Shown here: positions 50,986-59,029 of the stretch, piece by piece
How the letters are laid out: each line of letters opens with the position of its first letter
Numbering within the stretch: position 1 is the first letter of the stretch
DNA from: Paractinoplanes rishiriensis
GTDB taxonomy: Bacteria; Actinomycetota; Actinomycetes; Mycobacteriales; Micromonosporaceae
Direction: 5' to 3'
Length of the DNA: 64,000 nucleotides
Assembly (NCBI RefSeq): GCF_016862375.1
Contig: NZ_BOMV01000059.1
Span: 62,001 to 126,000 of the forward strand
Program-made: the position numbers and the translations under genes
Notes under the pieces: generated by a model
Database searches by the model: none
Told to the model about the DNA's origin: nothing
Seen by the model: only the letters and a program-made list of their open reading frames with translations

Positions 50986-52037
50986 CAAACGACCTGATGC
51001 TGCTCCGCGAACTCGGCGAGGACCGCGGGCCCGGCGCCGGCGCGCCACCGGCCGACCTGCGCCGCCGGGTCCTCACCGGGGCGCCCCGCCGGCACCGTCC
51101 GGCGGTCTGGCGGCTCGCCGGGCTGGGCGCGGCCGCGGTAGCCGTCGCCCTGGCCGGCAGCCAGGCGCTGAACACGCCGGCCCCGGTGGTTCCGGATCCG
51201 CCGTCCACCGGCGCGGTGGCCGCGAAGCCGGAGGCCGCGGTCGTGCTGCGCCTGGCCGCGCAGCACGTCACGGCCGCGCCGGCGCCGACCGGGCGGGCCG
51301 ACCAGTTCGTCTTCGTCGCCTACGTGCAGGCCGGCATCCGCATCCACAACCAGGGCCGGGACGACGCCGGCCACCGGGTGGTCCGGGTGACGCCGGCGCC
51401 GCCGCGTTCGGTCGAGGAGTGGCGATCGGTCGACGGCAAACACGACGGGGTGAGCCGGTCCCGGGAGTATTCGTCGTCGCAGGAGTGGGTGCGGGTGCCG
51501 GTCCCCGGCTGCCGGAACGGCCGGTGGGCGCCGACCCTCGACCGGCCCGGACACACCGAGTCGTGCACGCCGCAGCCGGCGAGCCGGCCGGACCTGCCGA
51601 CCGATCCCGCGGCCATGCGGCGCTACCTCTACCGGGCGGAGGCCGGGTCCGAGGGGTTCGGCGGTAACGTGCCGGCCGACCAGCGGGCGTTCCGCCGGGC
51701 CACCGAGGTGCTCCGGGTCAGCCTGCTCAGGCCGCAGGTGCAGGCCGCGGTGTTCGAGGCGGTCTCCACCGTCCCCGGCACCACCGTGCGGACCGGCGCC
51801 CGGGACGTCACCGGCCGGCCCGGCGTGGCCGTCACCCGGGTGGCCGAGGGCATCCGCGACGAACTGCTCTTCGACCCGTCGTCCTACGCCTACCTGGGCG
51901 CCAACTCGACCGTGGTCACCGCGACCGCGCTGTCGTCCGCCGACCTGCGGGTCACCGGGCTGCGGCCGGGCGACGCCATCGCCCGGGAGGCCATCCTCTC
52001 GGCGGCCGTCGCCGACACCGCGGGCCGGCGGCCCTAG
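50982..52037 (+). CDS. CU044_5270-family membrane protein (sigma partner)
   Basis: A 351-aa protein: an N-terminal cytoplasmic segment of about 42 residues (LRRRVLTGAPRRHR), one membrane helix (VWRLAGLGAAAVAVALAG), and a large external part with QFVFVAYVQAGIRI, EWRSVDGKHDGVSR and ending in a region with GTTVRTGARDVTGRPGVAVT. This is the CU044_5270 type often coupled to ECF sigma genes. It lacks a clear zinc-binding anti-sigma motif (HxxxCxxC), so anti-sigma activity is inferred from context only. Confidence 0.8.
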   Translation: MTNDLMLLRELGEDRGPGAGAPPADLRRRVLTGAPRRHRPAVWRLAGLGAAAVAVALAGSQALNTPAPVVPDPPSTGAVAAKPEAAVVLRLAAQHVTAAPAPTGRADQFVFVAYVQAGIRIHNQGRDDAGHRVVRVTPAPPRSVEEWRSVDGKHDGVSRSREYSSSQEWVRVPVPGCRNGRWAPTLDRPGHTESCTPQPASRPDLPTDPAAMRRYLYRAEAGSEGFGGNVPADQRAFRRATEVLRVSLLRPQVQAAVFEAVSTVPGTTVRTGARDVTGRPGVAVTRVAEGIRDELLFDPSSYAYLGANSTVVTATALSSADLRVTGLRPGDAIAREAILSAAVADTAGRRP

Positions 52038-52897
52038 GGTCGCTGGTAGTTGACGTCGGTCTTGTGGACCTCGAAGCCGAGCCGGCGGTACAGCGCCACG
52101 GCCGCCTCGTTCGACTCGTCGACGTACAGCATGGCCTGGGTGAGGCCGGCCGACGCCAGGTGGCGCAGGCCGGCCACGCTCAGCGCCGCGCCCAGGCCGC
52201 GCCGGTGGCCACCCGGGACGACACCCAGCACGTAGATCTCGCCGAGGGCAGGTTCGCCGCCCGCGGGTGGGTGGACCTTGGTCCAGTGGAAGCCGACCAG
52301 GGTGTCCGCGGCGTCGACGGCCAGCAGGAAGCCGTCCGGGTCGAACCACGGCTCGGCCTCGCGCACCAGCACGTCGTCGAGGGTCCAGCGGCCCTGCTCG
52401 GGATGGTGGGCGAAGGCCCGGGAGTTGACCCCCAGCCAGGCCGGCTCGTCCTGCCCCGGGCGGAACGCGCGCAGCGTCACGCCGTCGGGCAGCGGCAGCG
52501 AGGGCAGGGGGGTGCCCAGTGGACGCCGCATCTGCCACAGGACGCGGACCCGGTCGAAACCGTGCCGCGCCGCGAACTCGCGGGCGCCGGGCTCGTCGCC
52601 GTGTGCCCAGAAGGCCAGCGGTCCGGCACCGGCCGCCACCAGCAGGGCGGTGCCGTGGCCGCGACGACGGAACGCCGGATGCACGACCAACTCGCCGGAA
52701 CTGTCGACATAGGCGTAACCGGCCAGCGTGTCGTCGGCGTACGAGAGCAGGTGCTTGCCGCCGCCGTTGCGGACGCGGAGCACGGTGTCCTCGGAGAGCG
52801 GATAAGCACCGTCGAACCGTTCGGCGGCGGCGGCCAACGTCAGGACGTCGGCCGCCTCCCCGGCGGTCAACCGGTCCGTGGACCGGACTTTCGTCAT
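52034..52897 (-). CDS. mshD: MshD, mycothiol synthase
   Basis: MshD (287 aa) acetylates Cys-GlcN-Ins to give mycothiol, the main actinobacterial thiol. It has two GNAT domains: the N-terminal one with LVVHPAFRRRGHGTALLVAA, the C-terminal one with GEIYVLGVVPGGHRRGLGAA and LYVDESNEAAVALYRRLGFE, where acetyl-CoA binds. It lies 16 bases downstream of glnR and is likely co-transcribed. Its presence confirms an actinobacterium. Confidence 0.96.
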   Translation of the reverse strand: MTKVRSTDRLTAGEAADVLTLAAAAERFDGAYPLSEDTVLRVRNGGGKHLLSYADDTLAGYAYVDSSGELVVHPAFRRRGHGTALLVAAGAGPLAFWAHGDEPGAREFAARHGFDRVRVLWQMRRPLGTPLPSLPLPDGVTLRAFRPGQDEPAWLGVNSRAFAHHPEQGRWTLDDVLVREAEPWFDPDGFLLAVDAADTLVGFHWTKVHPPAGGEPALGEIYVLGVVPGGHRRGLGAALSVAGLRHLASAGLTQAMLYVDESNEAAVALYRRLGFEVHKTDVNYQRP

Positions 52898-52913
52898 TCG
52901 AGCGGGGCGGGGG

Positions 52914-53630
52914 TCAGACCGGCAGCGAGACCGGCTCGTTGTCGGGCAGCTGGCGGCCGCTCGGCGGGACGACGAACTTGTAGCCCACCTGGCGGACGGT
53001 GCCGATCATCGACTCGTACTCGGAGCCGAGCTTGGCGCGCAGGCGCCGCACGTGCACGTCGACCGTGCGGGTACCGCCGAAGTAGTCGTAGCCCCAGACC
53101 TCGCGCAGCAACTGGTCGCGGGTGAAGACCCGGCCGGGGTGCTGGGCCAGGAACTTGAGCAGCTCGAACTCCTTGTAGGTGAGGTCGAGCGGGCGGCCCT
53201 TGAGCTTGGCCGCGTAGGTGTCCGGATCGATGTTGAGCTCGCCGGCCCGGATCGAGCCGCCGGCTCCCGCGGTCGCGTTGTTGAGGCGGCCGACGCCCAG
53301 GCGCAGGCGCGCCTCGACCTCGGCGGGACCGGCGCTGGCCAGGATGACGTCGTCGACGCCCCAGTCGGCGTTCAGCGCGATCAGGCCGGCCTCGGTCACC
53401 ACGGCGAGCAGCGGTACGCCGATGCCGGTCGCGTGCAGCATGCGGCAGGTGGCGCGGGCCTCGGAGAGTTCGGAGCGGGCGTCCACCAGCACCGCGTCCG
53501 GGCTCGGCCCGGACACCAGCGTGCGCACGTCGCGCGGTGCGGTGCGTACGGAGTGGGGAAGCAGATCCAACGCGGGCAGTACGGTCGAGGTTTCCCCCGC
53601 ACGTGCTGTCACCAACAAGAGGATTTCCAC
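52914..53630 (-). CDS. glnR: GlnR, global nitrogen regulator
   Basis: A 238-aa OmpR-type orphan regulator that matches Streptomyces GlnR, activator of glnA, amtB and other nitrogen genes. The receiver has [40 protein letters not shown] and [16 protein letters not shown]; the winged helix reads [40 protein letters not shown] and [14 protein letters not shown]. In GlnR the receiver works without phosphorylation. I chose the GTG at 53630 because GGAGG lies five bases upstream; the GTG at 53636 lies within that SD. Confidence 0.92.
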   Translation of the reverse strand: MEILLLVTARAGETSTVLPALDLLPHSVRTAPRDVRTLVSGPSPDAVLVDARSELSEARATCRMLHATGIGVPLLAVVTEAGLIALNADWGVDDVILASAGPAEVEARLRLGVGRLNNATAGAGGSIRAGELNIDPDTYAAKLKGRPLDLTYKEFELLKFLAQHPGRVFTRDQLLREVWGYDYFGGTRTVDVHVRRLRAKLGSEYESMIGTVRQVGYKFVVPPSGRQLPDNEPVSLPV

Positions 53631-53833
53631 ACTCACCTCCGTCCTTGCGGCGCGTGGGCCGCGCGGGTGACCCGGATCGCGGCCGCTCATAGCGCCGCGC
53701 CCGGAGGACATTTCTCCCCGGCGTCACCGACGGGTGGGCTGGCGTTACCTTAACCGATCCAGCAGCCCGAACGCCCTCATCGTGTGAGCAAGTGATGCAG
53801 TGAACGCCCGTACGGTGACCGAACGGCTGATTC

Positions 53834-53849
53834 GTTACCGGCCTTTTAC
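53834..53849 (-). promoter_or_regulatory. GlnR-box-like half sites upstream of glnR
   Basis: On the minus strand GTAAA-n6-GTAAC, similar to the gTnAC-n6-GaAAC half-site pair of GlnR, about 200 bases upstream of glnR. The surrounding 302-base gap (53631-53932) holds no gene I can see; only this motif and promoters for both flanking genes are expected. Confidence 0.3.
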
Positions 53850-53932
53850 CCGAGTGGAACGCACCGCCCGAAATAAGGCGGAAACAAAGCGCGGAATTGG
53901 GCCGCGCGAGCCGTTCTGGCACGATCGCAGGC

Positions 53933-54946
53933 GTGTTCCCCTCCATGCCGCAGGACGAGCCCTGGGATGCCGACGCCTCGCGCGAGATCGCACGCTCGGG
54001 CCCGGGGCGGCCACCGGCCGGCTTTTACAGCGCGGTGCCGGACGAGGCCGAGGCGCGCGACCCGGACGCCGACGAGCCCGACCAGGACGACGAGGCGGGC
54101 GAGGAGGAGGTCGAGGTCGTCCCGGTGCGCCGCCAGTTGTCGCTGGCCATCGCCGGGTTCGCCGGGTTGCTAGCGCTCGGCCTCGCGCTCGGCGCGCAGA
54201 CGTCCGCCCCGGATTACCGCGCCCCCTTCGCGATCGTCCTCTTCGGGGTCCAGGTGCTCTATCTGCTGGCCTGGACCATGGCCCTGCATCCGCCGGCGCC
54301 CGGCCCGACCGCCGGGGTCTGCGTGGTGGTCGCGCTGGTGTCCGACTATCTCGCTGTTTCCCGTACGCCCGCCGGACTGTTCCCGCTGGTCTTGGTGGTA
54401 CTCGCGGGCTTCGTGGCGGCCCTGGCCGGTCAGCTGATCCGGCCGGAGGACCGGGCCAAGGCCAAGGACTCCTGGCGGATCACCCTGATCATCGTGTCCG
54501 GCGTGGCCGCGTACGCGATCCCGCTGATCCTCACCCGGCAGGAGGTCGGCACCCAGGTGGTGGTGGTCAGCGCCGTGGGCGCGGGGGTGGCGCTGCTGGT
54601 CGCCCGGGCCGCCGACGCGATCTTCCCGAAGCCGCGGATCGCGCCGCAGGTGCCGCGCGGCGCGACCGGCGTGGTGCTCGGCGCCATGCTGGGCACGCTG
54701 GCGGCGGCCGCGCTGGGCAGCGTGCTGGTGCTGCCGTTCACCCCGGCCAAGGGCGCGGTGGTTGGCCTGATCGCCGCCGTGGTGGCCAGCCTGGTCGACC
54801 TCGCGGTCAATTTCGACGAGGCGGGACGGCGGCTGGCCGGCGACGCACCGACGTTCTGGGTGGCCCGGCACATGCAGGGTCCGCTGGGCGCGTTCGCGCT
54901 CACCGCGCCGTTCGCCTACGCGCTGGCACACTGGTATCTCCAGTAA
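53933..54946 (+). CDS. Multi-pass membrane protein of unknown function
   Basis: A 337-aa protein with an acidic cytoplasmic N-terminus (DEAEARDPDADEPDQDDEAG, about residues 37-60) and about nine membrane helices from residue 68 (LSLAIAGFAGLLALGLALG; ALHPPAPGPTAGVCVVVALV; VLGAMLGTLAAAALG). The closing VNFDEAGRRLAGD loop and HMQGPLGAFALTAPFAYALA suggest a CdsA-like or related polytopic family, but I cannot name it. An ATG at 53945 is an alternative start. It lies before the DUF2993 gene with a 70-base gap. Confidence 0.8.
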   Translation: MFPSMPQDEPWDADASREIARSGPGRPPAGFYSAVPDEAEARDPDADEPDQDDEAGEEEVEVVPVRRQLSLAIAGFAGLLALGLALGAQTSAPDYRAPFAIVLFGVQVLYLLAWTMALHPPAPGPTAGVCVVVALVSDYLAVSRTPAGLFPLVLVVLAGFVAALAGQLIRPEDRAKAKDSWRITLIIVSGVAAYAIPLILTRQEVGTQVVVVSAVGAGVALLVARAADAIFPKPRIAPQVPRGATGVVLGAMLGTLAAAALGSVLVLPFTPAKGAVVGLIAAVVASLVDLAVNFDEAGRRLAGDAPTFWVARHMQGPLGAFALTAPFAYALAHWYLQ

Positions 54947-55016
54947 CCGTTTCGACGCACCTGTCTTCCGGGCAAGTAGCCGGAATCAATGGCGTTCGAG
55001 AAGTTGAGGAGGACCG

Positions 55017-55808
55017 GTGAGCGAGGTCTACGGTGCGCGCGTCCGGCCACGGCGGCGCTGGGGACGGCGCTTTCTGATCTTCCTTCTCGTGCTGCTGGTC
55101 CTGGTGGCCGTGGCGCTCGTGGTGGGTGACCGCTACGCCCGGTCGTACGCCGAACGGACGATCTCGGACCGGGTCGCCGAACAGATCGCCAACCAGAAGG
55201 CGACCAGCGAGAAGCCGCAGGTCACGGTCGAGGGCTTCCCGTTCCTCACCCAGGTGGCGGCCGGTCGCTACGACGCGATCCACATTGAGGTCCCCGGCTT
55301 CAGCGGTCCGGCGGGCAACGGCCGGACCATCTCCACCAAGCTTCTGGACGTACGCGCCACCGACGTGCGGGCGCCGCTCGAGACGATCCGCACCGGCACC
55401 GGTGAGATCACCGCGGGCGCGGTCACCGGCACCGGCCTCATCGAGTACGCCCAACTCGTCGAACTGGTCGGCCAGCAGGGCCTGGAACTCAGCGAGAAGG
55501 ACGGCAAGCTGATCGGCAAGGCCCCGGTGCAGGCGCTGGGTCAGACCTTCACGGTCCGAGCCGCGGCGGCCCTCACCGTCAAGAGCGGCGTGGTCCAGGT
55601 GCGGTTCAGCGAGGTGCAGACCGACGGCCTGCCCAACAACTCGGTGATCCGCGGGCTGATCAACACGTACGTGCAACGCCTCGCCTTCGACCTTCGGGTG
55701 CCGCCGCTGCCGCTCAAGCTGGCCGTGGAAAAGGTCCAGCCGCTGGCGGACGGCCTCGAGTTCACCGCGGGCGCGCGGGACGTACCGCTCAATTCGAGCG
55801 GTCTGTGA
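55017..55808 (+). CDS. DUF2993 (LmeA-like) lipid-binding protein
   Basis: A 263-aa protein with a basic N-terminus and one membrane anchor (FLIFLLVLLVLVAVALVVGD, residues 19-38), then a TULIP-type extracellular fold of the DUF2993 family: VTVEGFPFLTQVAAGRYDAI, LLDVRATDVRAPLETIRTGT and VQVRFSEVQTDGLPNNSVIR. Mycobacterial LmeA of this family binds phospholipid and supports lipomannan synthesis; the ligand here is unknown. GTG start with GGAGGACC upstream. Confidence 0.9.
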   Translation: MSEVYGARVRPRRRWGRRFLIFLLVLLVLVAVALVVGDRYARSYAERTISDRVAEQIANQKATSEKPQVTVEGFPFLTQVAAGRYDAIHIEVPGFSGPAGNGRTISTKLLDVRATDVRAPLETIRTGTGEITAGAVTGTGLIEYAQLVELVGQQGLELSEKDGKLIGKAPVQALGQTFTVRAAAALTVKSGVVQVRFSEVQTDGLPNNSVIRGLINTYVQRLAFDLRVPPLPLKLAVEKVQPLADGLEFTAGARDVPLNSSGL

Positions 55809-55864
55809 TCCCGGCCTCCTTCCCGGATGGTGGTCGAGGCTGTTCCGCGGTCTGGAACCGCTGG

Positions 55865-55870
55865 TAGGGT
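55865..55870 (+). promoter_or_regulatory. Candidate -10 element of the leader peptide transcript
   Basis: TAGGGT ends eight bases before the ATG of the leader peptide at 55879, so transcription would start at or near the ATG (leaderless). Confidence 0.45.
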
Positions 55871-55878
55871 CGCTTTCC

Positions 55879-55956
55879 ATGAGCCCCTTGCTCACCAAGA
55901 GGCGTGCGGTCGACCTGTGCCGCATGGCCGCCTGCCTGTGTCGCCCTGTCCTCTGA
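55879..55956 (+). CDS. Cysteine-rich leader peptide (attenuator uORF)
   Basis: A 25-aa frame, MSPLLTKRRAVDLCRMAACL followed by CRPVL, with Cys at 14, 19 and 21. It has the pattern (RRxVDLCR, then clustered Cys) of actinobacterial putative leader peptides before sulfur genes. In mycobacteria such leaderless cysteine-rich uORFs attenuate the downstream operon when cysteine is plentiful. It ends 161 bases before the rhodanese gene. Confidence 0.85.
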   Translation: MSPLLTKRRAVDLCRMAACLCRPVL

Positions 55957-56084
55957 CGGGGCCACCAGTGCTGAGCATGTTCTAGCTCGATTTCCGCCCG
56001 GCAGTGGCGCCGTCGCAGCCCGAGATCCCGTCCGTTTTGAATTGGGTCCCGCGCGGGGTGCGACCAGATCTCCGTGCGCTGACT

Positions 56085-56110
56085 CTCCCCTATCTCACCC
56101 ATCAAGGGAG
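56085..56110 (+). promoter_or_regulatory. Possible hairpin hiding the rhodanese Shine-Dalgarno
   Basis: CTCCC (56085-56089) can pair with GGGAG (56106-56110) of the AAGGGAG ribosome site of the sulfurtransferase. In the known mechanism ribosomes on the leader control such a structure. Only 5 base pairs, so it needs folding with the whole 161-base leader. Confidence 0.35.
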
Positions 56111-56117
56111 TGAACCG

Positions 56118-56966
56118 ATGAGTCGCGACACCGCACTCGTCTCGGCCGACTGGGCCGAGAAGAACCTCGACGCTCCGGGCGTCGTCTTCGTCGAGGTCGA
56201 CGAGGACACCACCGCCTACGACGGCGGCCACATCCCCGGCGCCATCAAGCTCGACTGGAAGAAGGACCTCCAGGACCCGGTGCGCCGGGACTTCGTCAAC
56301 CAGGAGCAGTTCTCGGCGCTGCTGTCCGAGCGCGGCATCGGCAACGACGACACCGTGGTGCTCTACGGCGGCAACAACAACTGGTTCGCCGCGTATGCGT
56401 ACTGGTACTTCAAGCTGTACGGCCACGACCAGGTCAAGCTGCTCGACGGCGGCCGCAAGAAGTGGGAGCTCGACGCCCGCGCGTACACCAAGGACGTGCC
56501 GAGCCGCGCGAAGACCAACTACCAGGCGTCCGCCCCGGACCTGTCGATCCGCGCGTTCCGCGACGAGGTCGTGCAGGCCATCGGCGTGAAGAACCTGGTC
56601 GACGTGCGCAGCCCCGACGAGTATGCGGGCCGCCTGCTCGCCCCCGCCCACCTGCCGCAGGAGCAGTCGCAGCGCGGTGGCCACATCCCGACCGCGCTCA
56701 GCGTGCCGTGGAGCAAGGCCGCCAACGAGGACGGCACCTTCAAGTCCGACGAGGAGCTCACCAAGATCTACGGTGAGGCCGGTCTGGACGGTGGCAAGGA
56801 CACCATCGCGTACTGCCGGATCGGCGAGCGTTCCTCGCACACCTGGTTCGTGCTCAAGGAGCTGCTCGGCCACCAGAACGTGAAGAACTACGACGGCTCG
56901 TGGACCGAGTACGGCTCACTCATCGGCGTCCCGATCGCGCTCGGCGACGAACCCGGAAAGGCCTGA
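56118..56966 (+). CDS. Thiosulfate sulfurtransferase (rhodanese, SseA/CysA2 type)
   Basis: A 282-aa tandem-domain rhodanese that transfers sulfur from thiosulfate to a thiol acceptor. First domain: VFVEVDEDTTAYDGGHIPGA; second domain: NLVDVRSPDEYAGRLLAPAH and the active-site loop AYCRIGERSSHTW with catalytic Cys233. The CRxGxRS loop with Glu follows the thiosulfate-type. The ATG at 56118 has AAGGGAG seven bases upstream. It forms an operon with DUF1416 behind the cysteine leader peptide, matching the conserved actinobacterial sulfur arrangement. Confidence 0.95.
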   Translation: MSRDTALVSADWAEKNLDAPGVVFVEVDEDTTAYDGGHIPGAIKLDWKKDLQDPVRRDFVNQEQFSALLSERGIGNDDTVVLYGGNNNWFAAYAYWYFKLYGHDQVKLLDGGRKKWELDARAYTKDVPSRAKTNYQASAPDLSIRAFRDEVVQAIGVKNLVDVRSPDEYAGRLLAPAHLPQEQSQRGGHIPTALSVPWSKAANEDGTFKSDEELTKIYGEAGLDGGKDTIAYCRIGERSSHTWFVLKELLGHQNVKNYDGSWTEYGSLIGVPIALGDEPGKA

Positions 56967-56968
56967 TC

Positions 56969-57301
56969 ATGACTTCTCCGTCCAACGTCGCGGCCGGTTG
57001 CGCCGCGCCCGATCAGTCGGCGCCCCTCCCCGCCAGCGTCGACCTCGAGAAGGAAACCGTCATCACCGGCATCGTGCGCAACGCCGACGGTGAGGCCGTC
57101 GGCGGCGCGTACGTGCGGCTGCTGGACGCCTCCGGCGAGTTCACCGCCGAGGTCGTCACCTCGCCCGAGGGTCTGTTCCGGTTCTTCGCGGCGCCGGGGT
57201 CGTGGACCCTGCGGGCGCTGAGCCGGCACGGCAACGGCGAACTGGCCGTCGACGCCGCCCGCGGCATCAACGAGGTCGCGCTCTCGGTGGCCGTGGCCTG
57301 A
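56969..57301 (+). CDS. DUF1416 protein (sulfurtransferase partner)
   Basis: A 110-aa protein of DUF1416, a single Ig-like/carboxypeptidase regulatory-like domain (VITGIVRNADGEAVGGAYVR; VVTSPEGLFRFFAAPGSWTL; ALSRHGNGE). It begins three bases after the rhodanese gene, a conserved pair in actinobacteria. A Cys at residue 11 (NVAAGCAAP) lies in the tail. Its biochemical role is not known. Confidence 0.92.
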   Translation: MTSPSNVAAGCAAPDQSAPLPASVDLEKETVITGIVRNADGEAVGGAYVRLLDASGEFTAEVVTSPEGLFRFFAAPGSWTLRALSRHGNGELAVDAARGINEVALSVAVA

Positions 57302-57313
57302 TTTCCCAGTGCG

Positions 57314-57337
57314 GGGGGCGGGGTTGTCCCCGCCCCC
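57314..57337. terminator. Bidirectional GC hairpin
   Basis: Perfect 10-base arms GGGGGCGGGG / CCCCGCCCCC with a TTGT loop between convergent DUF1416 and AI-2E genes; the right arm ends at the base before the AI-2E stop. Confidence 0.7.
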
Positions 57338-58591
57338 TCAACTGTCCTTGGTGGCCACCACCACGGCGGTCGGCGGCACCTCGGGGCGGCGGCGCGACAG
57401 CCTCCGGACGGCCGTGTTCAGGACCGCGATCAGCGGCACGGCGATCAGCGCGCCGATGATGCCGGCCAGGGTCACCCCGCAGGCGATCCCGATGATCACG
57501 ACGAGCGGGTGGATCGCCACCGCCCGGCCCATGATCAGCGGTTGCAGGACGTGTCCCTCCAGCTGCTGCACCAGGATCACGGCGCCGAGCAGGACGAGCG
57601 CCACCACCCAGCCCTTGTCGACCAGGGCCACCAGCACTGCCACGGCGCCGGAGACGCTCGCACCGACGATCGGGATGAACGCGCCCAGGAAGACGAGCGC
57701 GGCCAGCGGCAGCGGGAACTGGACGTTCAGCACCACCAGGGCGATGCCGATGCCGATCGCGTCGATGAACGCGACCAGCACGGTGGCCCGCACGTACGAA
57801 CCCAGGGTGCCCCAGGAGGCGTCGCCGGCGTCGGCCAGCGACCAGCGCGCGTTCACCGGGAACAGCCGCACGATGAACCGCCAGATCTTGCGGCCGTCGC
57901 GCAGGAAGAAGAACGTCGAGAACAGCACCAGCAGCATGCCGGTGACCACCTCGAACACGGTCGCCGCGGTGGCGATGCCGGTCGAGGTCAGCGACGCGGT
58001 GTTGGCGCTGACCCACTGCTGCGCGTTGTCGATGGCCTGGGTGACCTGATCGTCGGACAGGTGCAGCGGGCCGGTCTTGAGCCACTCCTGGATCTGCCGG
58101 ACACCCGCGCCCGCGTTCTGGGTCAGCTCGGGAATGCCCTCCACGAACTGGTTGATCACCAGGGTCAGCGTGCCGGCGACCGCACCGATCCCGCAGATCA
58201 GCACCAGGAACGTGGCCAGCGAACTGGGCACCCGGAGCCGGAGCAGCCAGCTCACCGCCGGTGACAGCAGGGCGGACAGCAGCAGGGCGATGGCCAGCGG
58301 GATCACCACGATGCTGACCGTGCCGACGAATTTGAGCAGCGCCCAGCCGACGACGCCGACCACGATGAGGCGCCAGCTCCAGGCGGCCGCTATCCGCAGC
58401 GGGTGCGGCACCTCGGCGTCGTCCCGGCTGTTCGTCGATCTGTGCACCAGCTCCGGCTCGGCGGGCGGCTGGAACTCCTCGGTGCGGTCCGGTTCGCCGG
58501 TGGTCTCGTCGACGCGCGCGGAACGCACCGACTCCCGGCCCGAATCGTAGGCCCGGCGCAGGTTGTCCCGGACACGCTGCAGGCGAATCAA
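57338..58591 (-). CDS. AI-2E family transporter
   Basis: A 417-aa membrane protein of the AI-2E/PerM family (family named for autoinducer-2 export but most members have other or unknown substrates). About eight membrane segments; hallmarks: PLAIALLLSALLSPAVSWLL, STFFFLRDGRKIWRF, GAFIPIVGASVSGAVAVLVA and VQQLEGHVLQPLIMGRAVAI, plus VVIIGIACGVTLAGIIGALI near the end. The N-terminal 70 residues are charged. The TTG at 58591 has AAGGGGG seven bases upstream; a GTG at 58618 without SD is the alternative. It is divergent from the GroES-like gene. Confidence 0.88.
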   Translation of the reverse strand: MIRLQRVRDNLRRAYDSGRESVRSARVDETTGEPDRTEEFQPPAEPELVHRSTNSRDDAEVPHPLRIAAAWSWRLIVVGVVGWALLKFVGTVSIVVIPLAIALLLSALLSPAVSWLLRLRVPSSLATFLVLICGIGAVAGTLTLVINQFVEGIPELTQNAGAGVRQIQEWLKTGPLHLSDDQVTQAIDNAQQWVSANTASLTSTGIATAATVFEVVTGMLLVLFSTFFFLRDGRKIWRFIVRLFPVNARWSLADAGDASWGTLGSYVRATVLVAFIDAIGIGIALVVLNVQFPLPLAALVFLGAFIPIVGASVSGAVAVLVALVDKGWVVALVLLGAVILVQQLEGHVLQPLIMGRAVAIHPLVVIIGIACGVTLAGIIGALIAVPLIAVLNTAVRRLSRRRPEVPPTAVVVATKDS

Positions 58592-58690
58592 CCGCCAACC
58601 CCCTTGCCGTAGCGTCACGCACCCACCACCGTAGTGGTCGGTGCCGACCACGGCGCAGGCGCGCCGGATCACCGGCGTACCGTCTGCTTC

Positions 58691-59029
58691 GTGAGCGCCG
58701 ACACCCACACCGAGACCGGGCTGCCGATCCGGATGCTGCATGACCGTGTCCTCGTCCGTCAGGACGGGGGTGAGGGGGAACGCCGGTCCTCGGCCGGGAT
58801 CGTGATTCCGGCGACGGCCTCGGTCGGGCGGCGGCTGTCCTGGGCCACCGCCGTGGGCATCGGGCCCAACGTGCGGTCGATAGTCGTGGGTGACCGGGTG
58901 CTGTTCGACCCGGACGACCGGTCCGAGGTCGAACTGCACGGCCGGGAGTATGTGCTGCTCCGCGAGCGGGACGTACACGCGGTGGCCGCGTCCCGGGTGG
59001 AGTCGGACGGGACCGGCCTCTATCTCTAG
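58691..59029 (+). CDS. GroES-like (Cpn10) protein
   Basis: A 112-aa Cpn10-fold protein: IRMLHDRVLVR, then a loop with GIVIPATASVG, VGIGPN, GDRVLFDPDDRSEVELHG and EYVLLRERDVHAV. The mobile loop that binds GroEL differs from the usual (EEKTAGGLVLP), and no groEL lies nearby, so it may not be the main co-chaperonin. A start at the ATG 58733 (MLHDRVLV) is possible; the GTG at 58691 has no clear SD. It is convergent with the PrsW gene, overlapping by four bases. Confidence 0.82.
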   Translation: MSADTHTETGLPIRMLHDRVLVRQDGGEGERRSSAGIVIPATASVGRRLSWATAVGIGPNVRSIVVGDRVLFDPDDRSEVELHGREYVLLRERDVHAVAASRVESDGTGLYL

